From: Erinaceus europaeus
Taxonomy: Eukaryota; Chordata; Mammalia; Eulipotyphla; Erinaceidae
Assembly (NCBI RefSeq): GCF_950295315.1
Contig: NC_080172.1
Span: 117,542,564 to 117,606,563 of the forward strand
Direction: 5' to 3'
DNA: 64,000 nucleotides
This document shows, piece by piece, positions 1 through 9,935 of this stretch. Positions within the stretch are counted from its first letter, which is position 1; each line of letters begins with the position of its first letter. The notes beneath the pieces were generated by a model, which did not search any database, had not been told where the DNA came from, and saw nothing but the letters and a program-made list of their open reading frames with translations. Made by a program: the position numbers and the translations under genes.

Positions 1-74
1 TGTTCTCTCTGCTGCCTGGCCTCCCTCACCTCTCACCTGTGTGGAAAGTCACAGTTAGAAAGGGGAGGAAGGGC

Positions 75-335
75 CCTGCCCCACCAGGGAAAGAGAGAGG
101 CAGGCTGGGAGTATGGATCCACCTGCCAACACCCATGTTCAGCGGGGAAGCAATTACAGAAGCCAGACCTTCCACCTTCTGCATCCCACAGTGACCCTGG
201 GTCCATGCTCCCAGAGGGATAAAGAATGGGAAAGCTATCAGGGGAGGGGGTGGGATATGGAGTTCTGGTGGTGGGGACTGTGTGGAGTTGTACCTCTCCT
301 ATCCTATGGTCTTGTCAATATTTCCATTTTTACTA
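75..335 (+). mobile_element. L1 3' UTR fragment, 5'-truncated
   Basis: This aligns closely by eye with the 3' UTR of the young L1 at 48.72-48.96 kb, sharing the blocks GGGAAAGAGAGAGGCA, AAGCAATTACAGAAGCCAGA and GTCCATGCTCCCAGAGGGAT. The usual A-rich L1 end is missing. The sequence runs on into a different CpG-containing block. Confidence 0.85.
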
Positions 336-337
336 GA

Positions 338-665
338 GCAATGCTCTGGTAAATTCTTCTTCTAGCATTTGCCCTTCTTCCGTAGCCAGTCCACAGCGTC
401 AGGTGGAGCCTGATGTCAAGTTTCGAGACCTCCTTTGAATCTGGAGAGGTGGCAGTCGTTGACTATGTGGGTCCTAGTCTGTCTGGAGCCGCAGGGGCAG
501 TTCGGGTCGTCTCTGGCTCCCCAGCGATGGAACATAGCGGCGCACCGGCCATGGCCTGTTCGATAGCGATGGAGGAGGGCCCGATCCTAACGTGCTAGGT
601 CTGGTAAATAAAACAAAACAAAACAAACATGAATAAATAAATGAATAAATAAAAATAAAAATAAA
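338..665 (+). other. CpG-containing block with A-rich tail, unidentified
   Basis: About 260 bases are relatively rich in CpG (CGTC, TTCGAG, GTCGTT, AGCCGC, GCGGCGC). They are followed by an A-rich tail of AAAAC and AAATA repeats at about 606-668. It lies directly downstream of an L1 3' UTR that has no poly(A) of its own. It could be a retrocopied transcript piece, a 3' transduction or an unknown retroposon. The short ORFs through it show no recognised family. Confidence 0.4.
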
Positions 666-675
666 AGAGGTTGAA

Positions 676-880
676 GGGGGCAGATGCTGCTGCTGCACCT
701 GGTTAAATACACGTGTCATCATGCACAAGGACCCAGGTTCAAACCCCCAGTCCCCACCTTCAGGGGAAAACTTCACGAGTGGTGAAGCAGGGCTGCAGGT
801 GTCTCTCTGTCTCTCTTCCCCTCTCTCCCTCCCCCTCCCTCTTAATTTCTCTCTGTCCTATTAGGTAAAATAAAGTGAAA
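676..880 (+). mobile_element. SINE-A' (old), plus strand
   Basis: A degenerate head is followed by the B-box-like GGTTCAAACCC, CCCCACCTTCAGGGG, GTGGTGAAGCAGGGCTGCAG and a CT-rich body ending in CTCTCTGTCCTATT. An A/G-rich tail runs to about 900. Confidence 0.85.
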
Positions 881-1009
881 AAGAGGAAAAAGGAGGAGGT
901 GGAAGGAAATGCACAACAGTTCAACTAGAGAAGGAGGCCAGGGGCGCAGGCTACTTTGTTGCCATTTCTGTTTTTTTTTCTTTTGTTTTTAATAGGGAGG
1001 CAGAAAATT

Positions 1010-1135
1010 CATTTACTTATTTTCGATAGAGATTGAGAGGAAAGGGGGGGAGAGGGAAGGAGAGAGGAAGAAAGATACCTGCAACATTGCTTCATCATTC
1101 GGGAAGCCTCCCTCCTACAGTTGGGGCTGGGAGAG
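1010..1135 (-). mobile_element. SINE-A' fragment, minus strand
   Basis: The reverse complement of the SINE body is visible (GATAGAGATTGAGAGGAAAG, CACCTGCA-like, GCTTCATCATTCGGGAAGCC). The tRNA-like head is lost. Confidence 0.7.
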
Positions 1136-1491
1136 AGAGGGGAGATCTATATACTTTCTTTATTGGGGGGTTAATGCTTTACAGTCAACAGTAAATACAA
1201 TAGTCTGTACATGCATAACATTTCCCAGTTTTCCACACAACAACGCAACCCCCACTAGATTCTCAGCCATCCTGTTACAGAACACCCCCCCTCCCCCGAG
1301 TCCTTGACTTTGGTGCAATATACCAACTCCAGTCCAAGATAAGCTTAGTGTTTTCCCTTCTGATCTTGTTTTTCAACTTCTACGAGTGAGATCATCCCAT
1401 ATTTGTCCTTCTCTTTCTGGCTGATTTCACTTAACATGATTCCTTCAAGCTCCATCCAAGATGAGCTGAAAAAGGTGAGTTCACCATTTTT

Positions 1492-1820
1492 TCTTTTTTT
1501 GCCTCCAGGGGCTCAGTGCCTGCACCATGAATCCACTGCTCCTGGAGGCCATTTTTCCCCCTTTTGTTGCCCTTGTTGTTGTAGCCTTGTTGTGGTTATT
1601 ATTGTTGTTGTTGTTCATTGTTGGATAGGACAAAGAGAAATGGAGAGAGGAGGGGAAGACAGAGAGGGGAATAGAAAGACAGACACCTGCAGACCTGCTT
1701 CACCGCCTGTGAATCGACTCCCCTGCAGGTGGGGAGCTGGGGGCTCGAACTGGGATCCTTACGCCGGTCCTTGAGCTTTGTGCCACATGCACTTAACCAC
1801 TGCGCTACTGCCCGACCCCC
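1492..1820 (-). mobile_element. SINE-A (young, long form) inserted in L1
   Basis: This is a complete minus-strand copy. The 3' extension (CCTCCAGGGGCTCAGTGCCT complement) is at 1503-1550, the body at 1620-1700, and the tRNA-like head ends in GCGCTACTGCCCGACC. It is flanked by a 15-bp target duplication, GAGTTCACCATTTTT at about 1477 and GAGCTCACCATTTTT at 1821, with one mismatch. Confidence 0.95.
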
Positions 1821-1821
1821 G

Positions 1822-2345
1822 AGCTCACCATTTTTAACAGCTGAGTAGTATTCCATTGTGTATACAGACCACAACTTGCTCAGCCACTCATCTGTTGTTG
1901 GACACCTGGGTTGCTTCCAGGTTTTGGCTATTACAAATTGTGCTGCCAAGAACATATGTGTACACAGATCTTTTTGGATGGGTGTGTTGGGTTCCTTAGG
2001 ATCTATCCCCAGGAGAGGAATTGCAGGGTCATAGGGCAGGTCCATTTCTAGCCTTCTGAGAGTTCTCCAGAGTGTTCACCACAGGGGTTGGATCAATTTA
2101 CATTCCCACCAGCAGTGCAGGAGGGTTCCTTTGAGCCCACAACCTGTCCAGCATTTGCTGCTGTTACCTTTTCTGATGTGTGACATTCTCACAGGAGTGA
2201 AGTGGTATCTCATTGTTGTCTTTATTTGCATTTCTCTGACAATCAGAGACTTGGAGCATTTTTTCATGTGTTTCTCAGCCTTTTGTATCTCTTCTGTGGT
2301 GAATATTCTGTTCATATCCTCTCCCCATTTTTGGATGGAGTCATT
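1822..2345 (-). pseudogene. L1 ORF2 C-terminal remnant
   Basis: The minus-strand translation contains the end of L1 ORF2. It has the helical segment with [20 protein letters not shown], the Cys/His motif [18 protein letters not shown], and a tail through [14 protein letters not shown]. The segment is in two frames (about 2315-2076 and 2045-1820), so at least one frameshift lies near 2060. No endonuclease or reverse transcriptase is present. Confidence 0.9.
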
Positions 2346-2464
2346 TGTCTTCTTGTTGGTCTGAGAGAGACTATTTAAAGAGACGACAGCACAGAAGCTC
2401 CCTTCAGCGCTGTGGGGCCAAGCTCAAGCCTGGGTTCTATAAATGGCAAAGGTACAATATTGAA

Positions 2465-2815
2465 TTAAAAGGCTCAGCAGCAGAAAGCACGCCTAGCGCG
2501 TGTGGCTGAGGCCCAGGTTCCACCCCAGGCACCCAGAAAAAAATTAGAAAGACAAAAAGAAGTGGAACGAATGGGGAGCTGGGCCGTGGTGACCCTGGTG
2601 AGCTCACAGAGTACTGAGCCAAGGATCCGATCCCCTGCTCCCCACCTGCAGGGGGAATGCTTCACGAGTGGTGAAGCAAGTCTGCTGGTGTCTCTCTCTC
2701 CTCTCTATCTTCCCTCCCCTCTCAGTTTCTCTCTATCCTGTTGAATGAAAGAAGGCCACCAGAAGCAGTGGGTTTGCAGTGCCAGCACCGGGCCCAGCAA
2801 CTGGAAGCAAAAAAA
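2465..2815 (+). mobile_element. Two old tRNA-type SINE segments in tandem
   Basis: A short tRNA-like head (GGCCCAGGTTCCACCCCAGG region) ends in an A-rich stretch near 2540. A longer SINE-A' follows at about 2575-2800, with CCCCACCTGCAGGGGGAATG, a CT-rich body, the AGCAGTGGGTTTGCAGTGCC 3' extension and a poly(A) of about 18 that abuts the next minisatellite. Confidence 0.75.
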
Positions 2816-2825
2816 AAAAAAAAAA

Positions 2826-4072
2826 AGGAGAGGAATCAGATGTCGTGAATGGTGGCATGGAGAGAAATCAGATGTCGTGAATGGTGGCATGGAGAGAAAT
2901 CAGATGTTGTGAATGGCGGCATGGAGAGAAATCAGATGTCGTGAATGGTGGCATGGAGAGAAATCAGATGTCGTGAATGGCGGCATGGAGAGAAATCAGA
3001 TGTCGTGAATGGCGGCATGGAGAGAAATCAGATGTCGTGAATGGCGGCATGGAGAGAAATGGATGTCGTGAATGGCGGCATGGAGAGGAATCAGATGTCG
3101 TGAATGGCGGCATGGAGAGAAATGGATGTCGTGAATGGCGGCATGGAGAGAAATTGGATGTCGTGAATGGCGACATGGAGAGAAATCAGATGTCGTGAAT
3201 GGCGGCATGGAGAGAAATTGGATGTCGTGAATGACAGCATGGAGAGAAATCAGATGTCGTGAATGGCGGCATGGAGAGGAATCAGATGTCGTGAATGGCG
3301 GCATGGAGAGAAATCAGATGTCGTGAATGGTGGCATGGAGAGAAATCAGATGTCGTGAATGGCGGCATGGAGAGAAATCAGATGTCGTGAATGGCGGCAT
3401 GGAGAGAAATCAGATGTCGTGAATGGCGGCATGGAGAGAAATGGATGTCGTGAATGGCGGCATGGAGAGGAATCAGATGTCGTGAATGGCGGCATGGAGA
3501 GAAATGGATGTCGTGAATGGCGGCATGGAGAGAAATTGGATGTCGTGAATGGCGACATGGAGAGAAATCAGATGTCGTGAATGGCGGCATGGAGAGAAAT
3601 TGGATGTCGTGAATGACAGCATGGAGAGAAATCGGATGTCGTGAATGGCGGCATGGAGAGAAATCAGATGTCGTGAATGGCGGCATGGAGAGAAATCAGA
3701 TGTCGTGAATGGCGGCATGGAGAGAAATCGGATGTCGTGAATGGCGGCATGGAGAGAAATCAGATGTCGTGAATGGTGGCATGGAGAGAAATTGGATGTC
3801 ATGAATGGCGGCATGGAGAGAAATCAGATGTCGTGAATGGTGGCATGGAGAGAAATGGATGTCGTGAATGGTGGCATGGAGAGAAATGGATGTCGTGAAT
3901 GGTGGCATGGAGAGAAATCAGATGTCGTGAATGGCGGCATGGAGAGAAATTGGATGTCGTGAATGGCGGCATGGAGAGAAATCAGATGTCGTGAATGACA
4001 GCATGGAGAGAAATCAGATGTCGTGAATGGCGGCATGGAGAGAAATTGGATGTCGTGAATGGTGGCATGGAG
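2826..4072. repeat. Minisatellite, about 32-bp unit, about 39 copies
   Basis: The unit reads GGAGAGAAATCAGATGTCGT followed by GAATGGCGGCAT. There are 31-bp variants (AAATGGATG instead of AAATCAGATG) and substitutions in the GGCGGC part. A 12-unit block of 382 bp is repeated almost exactly: positions 2977-3198 recur at 3359-3580. The array begins next to the poly(A) of an upstream SINE. ORFs across it are by-products of the repeat. Confidence 0.97.
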
Positions 4073-4164
4073 CTCTAGCCACACTCTCTGGCCAGGCTTA
4101 TAGGAAAAGAAAAAAGAAGGTCTGGTTCTATCTTTCATTCGGTCAGTAAGAAAGATGGGCAGGG

Positions 4165-4350
4165 GACGGGTGGTGATGCATCTGATTGAACGCACATGTT
4201 ACAATGTGCAGGGACCCAGGTTCGAGTCCCTGGTCCCCCACCTGTCGGTGTCTCTCTGTCTCTTCTCCTCTCTATCTCCCCCTTCCCTCTCAGTCTCTCT
4301 CTCTGTCTCTGTCCAATAAATAAATACATAAATAAACAAATATTAGGAAA
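4165..4350 (+). mobile_element. SINE-A' plus strand, internally shortened
   Basis: The head is GGTGGTGATGCATCTGATTG, with B-box-like GGTTCGAGTCC and a CT-rich body ending GTCTCTGTCCAATAAATAAA. The GAAGCAGGGCTGCAGG segment is missing: CCCCACCTG joins directly to TCGGTGTCTC. Confidence 0.85.
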
Positions 4351-4958
4351 AAATAGGGTGGAAAAACAGACAGGCGGGGGGAGCCAGGCCAGGTAACAGG
4401 AGGGGTCAGTGAGGGGTGGTGAGGAGAGGGGCACAACATAGCTGGCGGGTCACCCCCCATCACTCTCCCCTCTCCACCCCGCCCCCCCCCCCTGCAAGGA
4501 GTTTCTGGGAAAGGTCACGGCGGGGGGGGGGGGTGCCTGGTGAGCAAGGACATTCAATTCAGCGTGCTGCGCAGCTCACAGGCAAGTCAGGCATGGGGCT
4601 TATCCGCGAGCCTCGATGATCCCGGCGGGACTGATCTGCTGTTGCACAGAGCTAGTGGGATGCCCACCGTACTGCTCTGGGCTGCACTACAGCATCCCGG
4701 AGAAACCGAACCCCCGCCCTCCCCTGTGGGTCTCCCCTGTTGGGTACTGGGTGAAGGGGGCAGGTGCAGCCTGGTACTTGCTGGGTGGGCAGGATAAAAT
4801 GCACCCCATCCCTGTGGGGGCCAGAAAACTCCTCCACGAGGACGTGACCTTCAGAAAGGTGTTTTTTTTAGAAGAAAACATTAGAAACTAGCTCTTCCAT
4901 GTGTCAGGCTCACCCAAAGGGTGCTGAGGAGCCTGTGCAGTGCTGGGCTGAGCCCTGG
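4350..4958. other. Unique GC-rich stretch
   Basis: It has G and C homopolymers near 4483-4492 and 4521-4531. I see no recognised repeat body and no convincing exon. A short possible retroelement fragment cannot be excluded. Confidence 0.4.
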
Positions 4959-4960
4959 GG

Positions 4961-5634
4961 AGGGACCTGGGGTCACACACAGCAGGGTACTGGGGTCACT
5001 CACAGCAGGGTGCTGGGGTCACACACAGCAGGGGGCTGGGGGCACACACAGCAGGGGGCTGGGGGGTCACACACAGCAGGGTGCCTGGGGTCACTCACAG
5101 CAGGGGGCTGGGGTCACACACAGCAGGGTGCTGGGGTCACTCACAGCAGGGGGCTGGGGTCACACACAGCAGGGGGCTGGGGTCACACACAGCAGGGGCT
5201 GGGATCACTCACAGCAGGGGGCTGGGGTCACTCATAGCAGGGGGCTGGGGTCACACACAGCAGGGGGCTGGGGTCACACACAGCAGGGGGCTGGGGTCAC
5301 TCACAGCAGGGTGCCTGGGGTCACACACAGCAGGGACCTGGAGTTACACACAGCAGGGGATCTGGGGTCACACACAGCAGGGGGCTGGGGTCACACACAG
5401 CAGGGGGCTGGGGTCACTCACAGCAGGGGGCTGGGGTCACTCATAGCAGGGGGCTGGGGTCACACACAGCAGGGGGCTGGGGTCACACACAGCAGGGGGC
5501 TGGGGTCACACACAGCAGGGGGCTGGGGTCACACACAGCAGGGGGCTGGGGTCACACACAGCAGGGGGCTGGGGTCACACACAGCAGGGGGCTGGTGGCA
5601 CTCACAGCAGGGGCTTGGGGAACACACAGCAGGT
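4961..5634. repeat. Minisatellite, 23-bp unit, about 29 copies
   Basis: The unit is GGGGTCACACACAGCAGGGG plus GCT. CACACAC/CACTCAC alternation and GGTGCCT variants give a mosaic order. The 23-bp period is not a multiple of three, so the 239-codon frame across it cycles every 69 bases and is not a gene. Confidence 0.97.
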
Positions 5635-5639
5635 TGCTG

Positions 5640-6215
5640 ATGCTTTAGGGAGGGCTTGGCTGAGTTTGCTCTGTGGGGCTGGGGGACCTGGGCTTGATGA
5701 TTTCAGGGCCAAAACAGAGGATCCCGCCCCAGCTGGTCCTGGTGGCGGGGAGGGGAGGTGGCAGGAGTGTCCGCTGTAAGCCCGGGGTCCCTACCCTGCC
5801 TTGTTGAGTTCATCAAACCCACAGCTTAGTGCTGGGGTGGAGGGGGCTGGCTGGTGGGGGCTCACCAGGGAGGCCTGAAATCATGACTGCCTACGTCAGG
5901 ATCAGGTTGCAGAAATGAGCCCATGGGCTCCTGGCTTGAAAGGCATTCACAATGAAAACCCAGTGAAGGCGGAACAGGGCCCGGGTGAGTGAAGGCAGTG
6001 GTGCTGCTCACTGGGCCTCTGTAAGAAAGGCTCCCGGCAGGGTGGCTCAAAGTGACAGAGGTGCCACGCTTCTGGAGGCTGGGCTTAGGCGGGCTCGTCC
6101 CCTCCACCCTCTTTCTCCATGGGGGATCTCCTGCCAATGTCCTCACCTCCTCTTTCCCCGTGTCCGTTTGTCTCTGCGTTCAAATGATCCCCTCTAATTT
6201 GTTGATTAAAAATAA
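5640..6215. other. Unique stretch, nothing recognised
   Basis: I see no repeat family and no exon with convincing splice context. Confidence 0.35.
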
Positions 6216-6218
6216 TGA

Positions 6219-6475
6219 GGGCCAGGTGGTGGCGCACCTGGTTAAGTGCACACACTACAGTGCACAAGGACCCAGGTTCTAGCACCCGGTCCCCACCTGC
6301 AGGGGGAAACCTTCACAGGCTGTGAAGCAGGGCTGCAGGTGTCTCCCTTCCTCCTCTCTCAATTTCTGTCTGTCTCTGTCCAATTAAAATAAAAGATTAG
6401 AGAAAGAAAGAAAAGAGAAAGAAAAAAAAAGGAAGAAAGAAAGAAAGAAAGAAAGGGAGAAAGGAAGGAAGAAGC
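6219..6475 (+). mobile_element. SINE-A' with (GAAA)n tail
   Basis: Head GGGCCAGGTGGTGGCGCACC, then GGTTCTAGCACCC, CCCCACCTGCAGGGGGAAAC and a CT-rich body to CTGTCCAATT. The tail has expanded into AAAG/GAAA repeats to about 6475. Confidence 0.9.
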
Positions 6476-6484
6476 TTTATCTGA

Positions 6485-6655
6485 GGGCCGGGCACAGCAC
6501 TCAGTCGAGCTTGCACACCAGCGGCTTCAAGGACCTGCCTCTGAGCCCCACTTCCTCCCTGCAGGTGTGAAGCAGGTCTGCAGGTGTCAGTCTTTCCCTC
6601 TCCTACTTCACCTCTCAATTTATCTCTCTCCTATCAGATAAAAGTAGGAAGGGGA
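6485..6655 (+). mobile_element. Degenerate SINE-A' fragment
   Basis: A tRNA-like head with many changes is followed by CCTGCAGGTGTGAAGCAGGT and a CT-rich end with TATCTCTCTCCTATCAGATA. Confidence 0.65.
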
Positions 6656-6936
6656 AAAAAATGTTTGCAAGAGAGAGAAACCAGAGCGCACTCTTCACAC
6701 ACGCTGTCGGGCCTCACACGGTTAGGGGATGTGACCTCCCTGGCTGAGTCAGATTGGACCCTGCCCGGATGGCTAAAAGCTTGCTCGTCTCTGTGAAGAC
6801 GTTAGCTCCAAAGAAGGCCATAGTCTGAGCTACTGGGCCTTAGGGTCTCGGTGTACTTTGAGGGGGTGGTGGGGAGGGGAAAGGAGGAAGGACATTCAAC
6901 CCCTAAGACTGGCTCTTCCGAAAAGCCTCAGTCAAG

Positions 6937-7085
6937 GGTGGGGGACTTAGCATGATGGTTTTGCAAAGAGACTCCCATACCTGAGGCTTCAACGTCCGGG
7001 TTCAACCCTACCCTCCCATCCCTGCACAACCATAAGCCAGAGCTAAGCATTGCTCTGGGAAAAACACAATTAAATTTTAAAAAGA
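6937..7085 (+). mobile_element. SINE-B, plus strand
   Basis: TTAGCATGATGGTTTTGCAA, GACTCCCATACCTGAGGCTT, GGTTCAACCC and CATAAGCCAGAGCTAAGCAT appear in the SINE-B order, followed by an A-rich tail. Confidence 0.9.
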
Positions 7086-7098
7086 AAAAGGAAAAAGA

Positions 7099-7258
7099 AG
7101 TGGTCCAGGAGGTGGCGCAGTGGATAAAGCATTGGACTCTCAAGCATGAGGTCCAGAGTTCAATCCCCGGCAGCACATGTATCAGGGTGATGTCTGTTTC
7201 TCTCCTCCTGTCTTTCTCATGAATAAATAACTAAAATATTTAAAAAGAAAAAGGAAAA
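7099..7258 (+). mobile_element. SINE-C, plus strand
   Basis: GGTCCAGGAGGTGGCGCAGT, ATTGGACTCTCAAGCATGAG and GAGTTCAATCCCCGGCAGCA are followed by a TCTCTC end and an AATAAATAACT tail. A second copy with the same architecture lies at 52.39 kb. Confidence 0.9.
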
Positions 7259-7259
7259 A

Positions 7260-8488
7260 GAATGAATATATGAAAAGCCTCATTCGGTTCTTTCTGTTCA
7301 GGTTGTGGGTACTATCTAACTCTCGTCTGAACCTGATTCCCTTCTGAGGCAGGGAGGGCCCTCTGGCTGGGGACTGGGTGGCTGGCAGGCCTCTGCCCTG
7401 CCTGTGGGGGCTGTGCTAGACATCACCAGACACCGCGGAATGGCTCTGCTCCCGCTACCCCACCCCTGCCCTCCGTCTCAGCTCCTTGGAGATCTGATCA
7501 CTGGAACCTCTCTTGTGGTTCTGCTGTGAGTGTGGGAACTGTGCAGAAGCCCCCAGATAGCCAGGGCCTCTGCCGGGTGCTGGGGTCTCCTGGTACAAGG
7601 CAGCAGCTGGAGGTGATGAAGACCTTCACAGACACTCCCCAACTTGGGACGGGCTGGGGGCAGACCTGAGGGGTGTGGCTGGCAGGGAGGGGAGAGGGGA
7701 TGAGCCCTGAGCGGGGGTGTCTTTGGCACCAGTGGCTCCAGGGAGGCCAAGGCTGGGCCCGGTGCACACCTGAGGCTCTTAGTTTTGGGCTCAACCAGGG
7801 ATGGTGTCATCCATTCTTTCCGAATGATCATTATTACCTCTGAGCAAAAGCACCAGCTATGGGATTTGGGCCTGTTCCTCCTCTGTCTTGCCTCTGTCTC
7901 TTAATGAATGATGTGATCAGCAGAGAGCTGGGAGCGGGAGGTAGGGCGGCTCCCCTCCCCTGACTCATCCACCTGGCTTGCTGGCCCCCAAGCATGCACC
8001 TTGCTTGTTAAAACTGTCCTGGGCACTGTCCCTCCCTAGGAGGGCGGCCCCTCCTGCGTGTTTGTGAGCCTGAGTCAGCAGTGAAGTCACCCCTGGCTTG
8101 GTTCTCAGACAAGCACCTTCTTGCCTGGCCTGCCCTGTTCCCACTGGAACAGTAGCACGCTAACTCCACCCCAACCTCACATGGTTCGAACCCTGGGCAG
8201 GTAGTCTGTGAGCAGAGCCGGGCCCCAGGCTCACCTGCTGTCTACCCCTGACTCCCCCCCAGTCCTTGACCCCGTCACTGCTGGCTGAAAGTTGACTCCG
8301 GGCCGGGCCAGGTGTGTGTACCAGGGTCTGAAGACAAGGACAGTGCCCCACCTGCTGGGCCCGTGAAAGTGAGCAGACCAGGGCCTCTGTGCACCCAACT
8401 GCTGCTGCAAGACCCCAGGGGTGCAAAGGAGCGGGGCCAAGCTACTGTGGAGGCCAAGAGAGATGCTGCTGAGAATAAGAAATACGCC
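7260..8488. other. Unique stretch with a possible AP-1-type regulatory cluster
   Basis: About 1.2 kb is free of recognised SINEs or L1. At about 7960-8095 it carries CCTGACTCATCC and CTGAGTCAGCAGTGAAGTCA, matching AP-1/MAF-type consensus motifs. No exon is recognised; short frames here look random. Confidence 0.4.
7960..8095. promoter_or_regulatory. Candidate enhancer: two AP-1/MARE-like motifs
   Basis: TGACTCA at about 7968 and TGAGTCAGCA at about 8073 lie about 100 bases apart in non-repeat sequence. The second matches an extended MAF/NRF2-like half-element. Two such motifs can occur by chance, so this is only a candidate. Confidence 0.3.
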
Positions 8489-8489
8489 T

Positions 8490-8630
8490 CGGTGGGGTAG
8501 CATAATGGTGATGCAAAGACACTCTCATGCCTGAGGCGCCAAAGTCCCAGGCTCAATTCCCCGCAGCACCATAAGCCAGAGCGGAGCAGGGCTCTGGTGA
8601 AGAAGAAAAAAATAGAAAAAAGAGAAGGAA
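8490..8630 (+). mobile_element. SINE-B, plus strand
   Basis: GGTGGGGTAGCATAATGGTG, TGCAAAGACACTCTCATGCC, GGCTCAATTCCC and CATAAGCCAGAGCGGAGCAG are followed by an A-rich tail. Confidence 0.93.
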
Positions 8631-8829
8631 ATGAGCCTCAAACTATATACAAGAAACTGTTTTTTTTCTTTTCCTCTTCTCTTTCTTTCTTTTTCTTTTT
8701 TTGTTATGGTGAAGGGAGAGGAGGTGGCGGTGCAGGGGAGGCAGGGAGAGGACCCGGACCACACGGGGCAGGTGCAGGGAGAGGGGGAGGAGAGTCTAGT
8801 CAGCCGGGACTCCCATCTCAGGAAGCATG

Positions 8830-9725
8830 AGAAACTGGGAAGCTGTAGCTGACTGTGCCTTTATCTTGCGTCTAGCTCAGGCGCCCCCTTCCCACGGCCC
8901 TTACAGCAGCCCAGTCAAAGTGCATTCAGTGTGCCCCAAAGTGGGCTCAGACCGCCCCTCTTCCAGCCTCCCGCCTGCTGTCCTGTGGACGGAAGAGACA
9001 AGAGAGGGCGTAGGCAAGCAGAGACTAGAGGCCGCCCCAGCCCCTTACTCCTGAGCGGAGGGGAGTGGACTTGAGAACAGCCGTCTCCTTCCACGGAAGC
9101 TGCCACTCCTGGCTGCTCAGTTTACACAGAACATGGGACAGAGCCCCGGGTTGGGGGTCAGGAGACACAGTCTGGGTCCTGTCTCCCACTTCCCGCTGTG
9201 TGACTGTGCAGGTAGCTTGACTGCTCGGTGTGGTGGGCTCCTCGCTTCCGGGGGGCTAGTCTTGCCGCGGGGAGGGGGTGCGCGACTGTTAGCAGGTGGC
9301 ACACGGCCTGTTTCTGCTGGAGCGAAGCCACCTGCTTTCGACCCTCAGAGACCGTGGCTGGTGTGGAGAGACCTCGTCTCTGACCCCAAGGCCGTGCTGT
9401 CAGGGTGTCCAGCGTCACCTGGTGAGCGAGACACTCTTGGAGTTGTCCTTCCCAGTGCAAGTGGGAGAGCTGGCATCCCGGGGCCCGGCAGGCTCACTCC
9501 AGAGCTCTGTGACTGTTCTCCGGAGCTGTTCGGTTCCCAGCAGCCCTCCCATCAAGCAGGCCCTGTTCACCCCACCTGGGGCAAACAGGCGCCCACTGGG
9601 CTTGGTTTCTCTGCTGTACCAGTCCTCGCCGGGAGGAGTGGGTGAAAACAAACACATGCTGGAAACCGTGCTGAGAAGCATTTCCCATGTCTGATACAAA
9701 AGGGCTGATTCGTACTCAGGGCACC
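8830..9725. other. Unique stretch, possible MIR trace
   Basis: Mostly unassigned. Around 9145-9235 a line resembling the MIR core (CTGTGTGACTGTGCAGGTAG) is weakly visible. The 170-codon frame at 9133-9645 has no recognised domain. Confidence 0.35.
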
Positions 9726-9754
9726 AAGACCCATCCATTCTTTTTCTTTCTTTT

Positions 9755-9879
9755 TCATGTTTTTATTAGTGATTTAATAATGATGAACAAGATTGCAAGA
9801 TCACAGGAGTACAGTTCCACAAAGTTCCCACCACCAGAGTTCTGTGTCCCATCCCTTCCATTGGAAGCTTCCCTTTTCT

Positions 9880-9935
<56 letters not shown>

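Larger units (their letters stand above)
1150..2365 (-). mobile_element. L1 3' end (ORF2 C-terminus plus 3' UTR), minus strand, split by a SINE
   Basis: Read on the minus strand, 2345 to 1822 encodes the ORF2 C-terminal region, including the Cys-rich segment and [13 protein letters not shown]. It then runs through a SINE insertion to the 3' UTR, which ends in a TTTATTGGGG complement near 1160. The 3' UTR is of the type that ends at AATAAAG, also seen at 50.3 and 61.3 kb. The element is 5'-truncated near 2365. Confidence 0.9.

Noticed and set aside
2826..4072. A CRISPR-like array (regular 32-bp repeats)
   Set aside because: The repeats are contiguous with no unique spacers, and the setting is mammalian. 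It is a minisatellite.
4921..5640. A 239-residue Gly/His/Thr-rich repeat protein
   Set aside because: The 23-bp unit cycles through all three frames and all are open. There is no start or splice context.
9133..9645. A 170-codon plus-strand frame as a host gene exon
   Set aside because: GC-rich random-looking composition, a weak MIR trace within it and no known motif.
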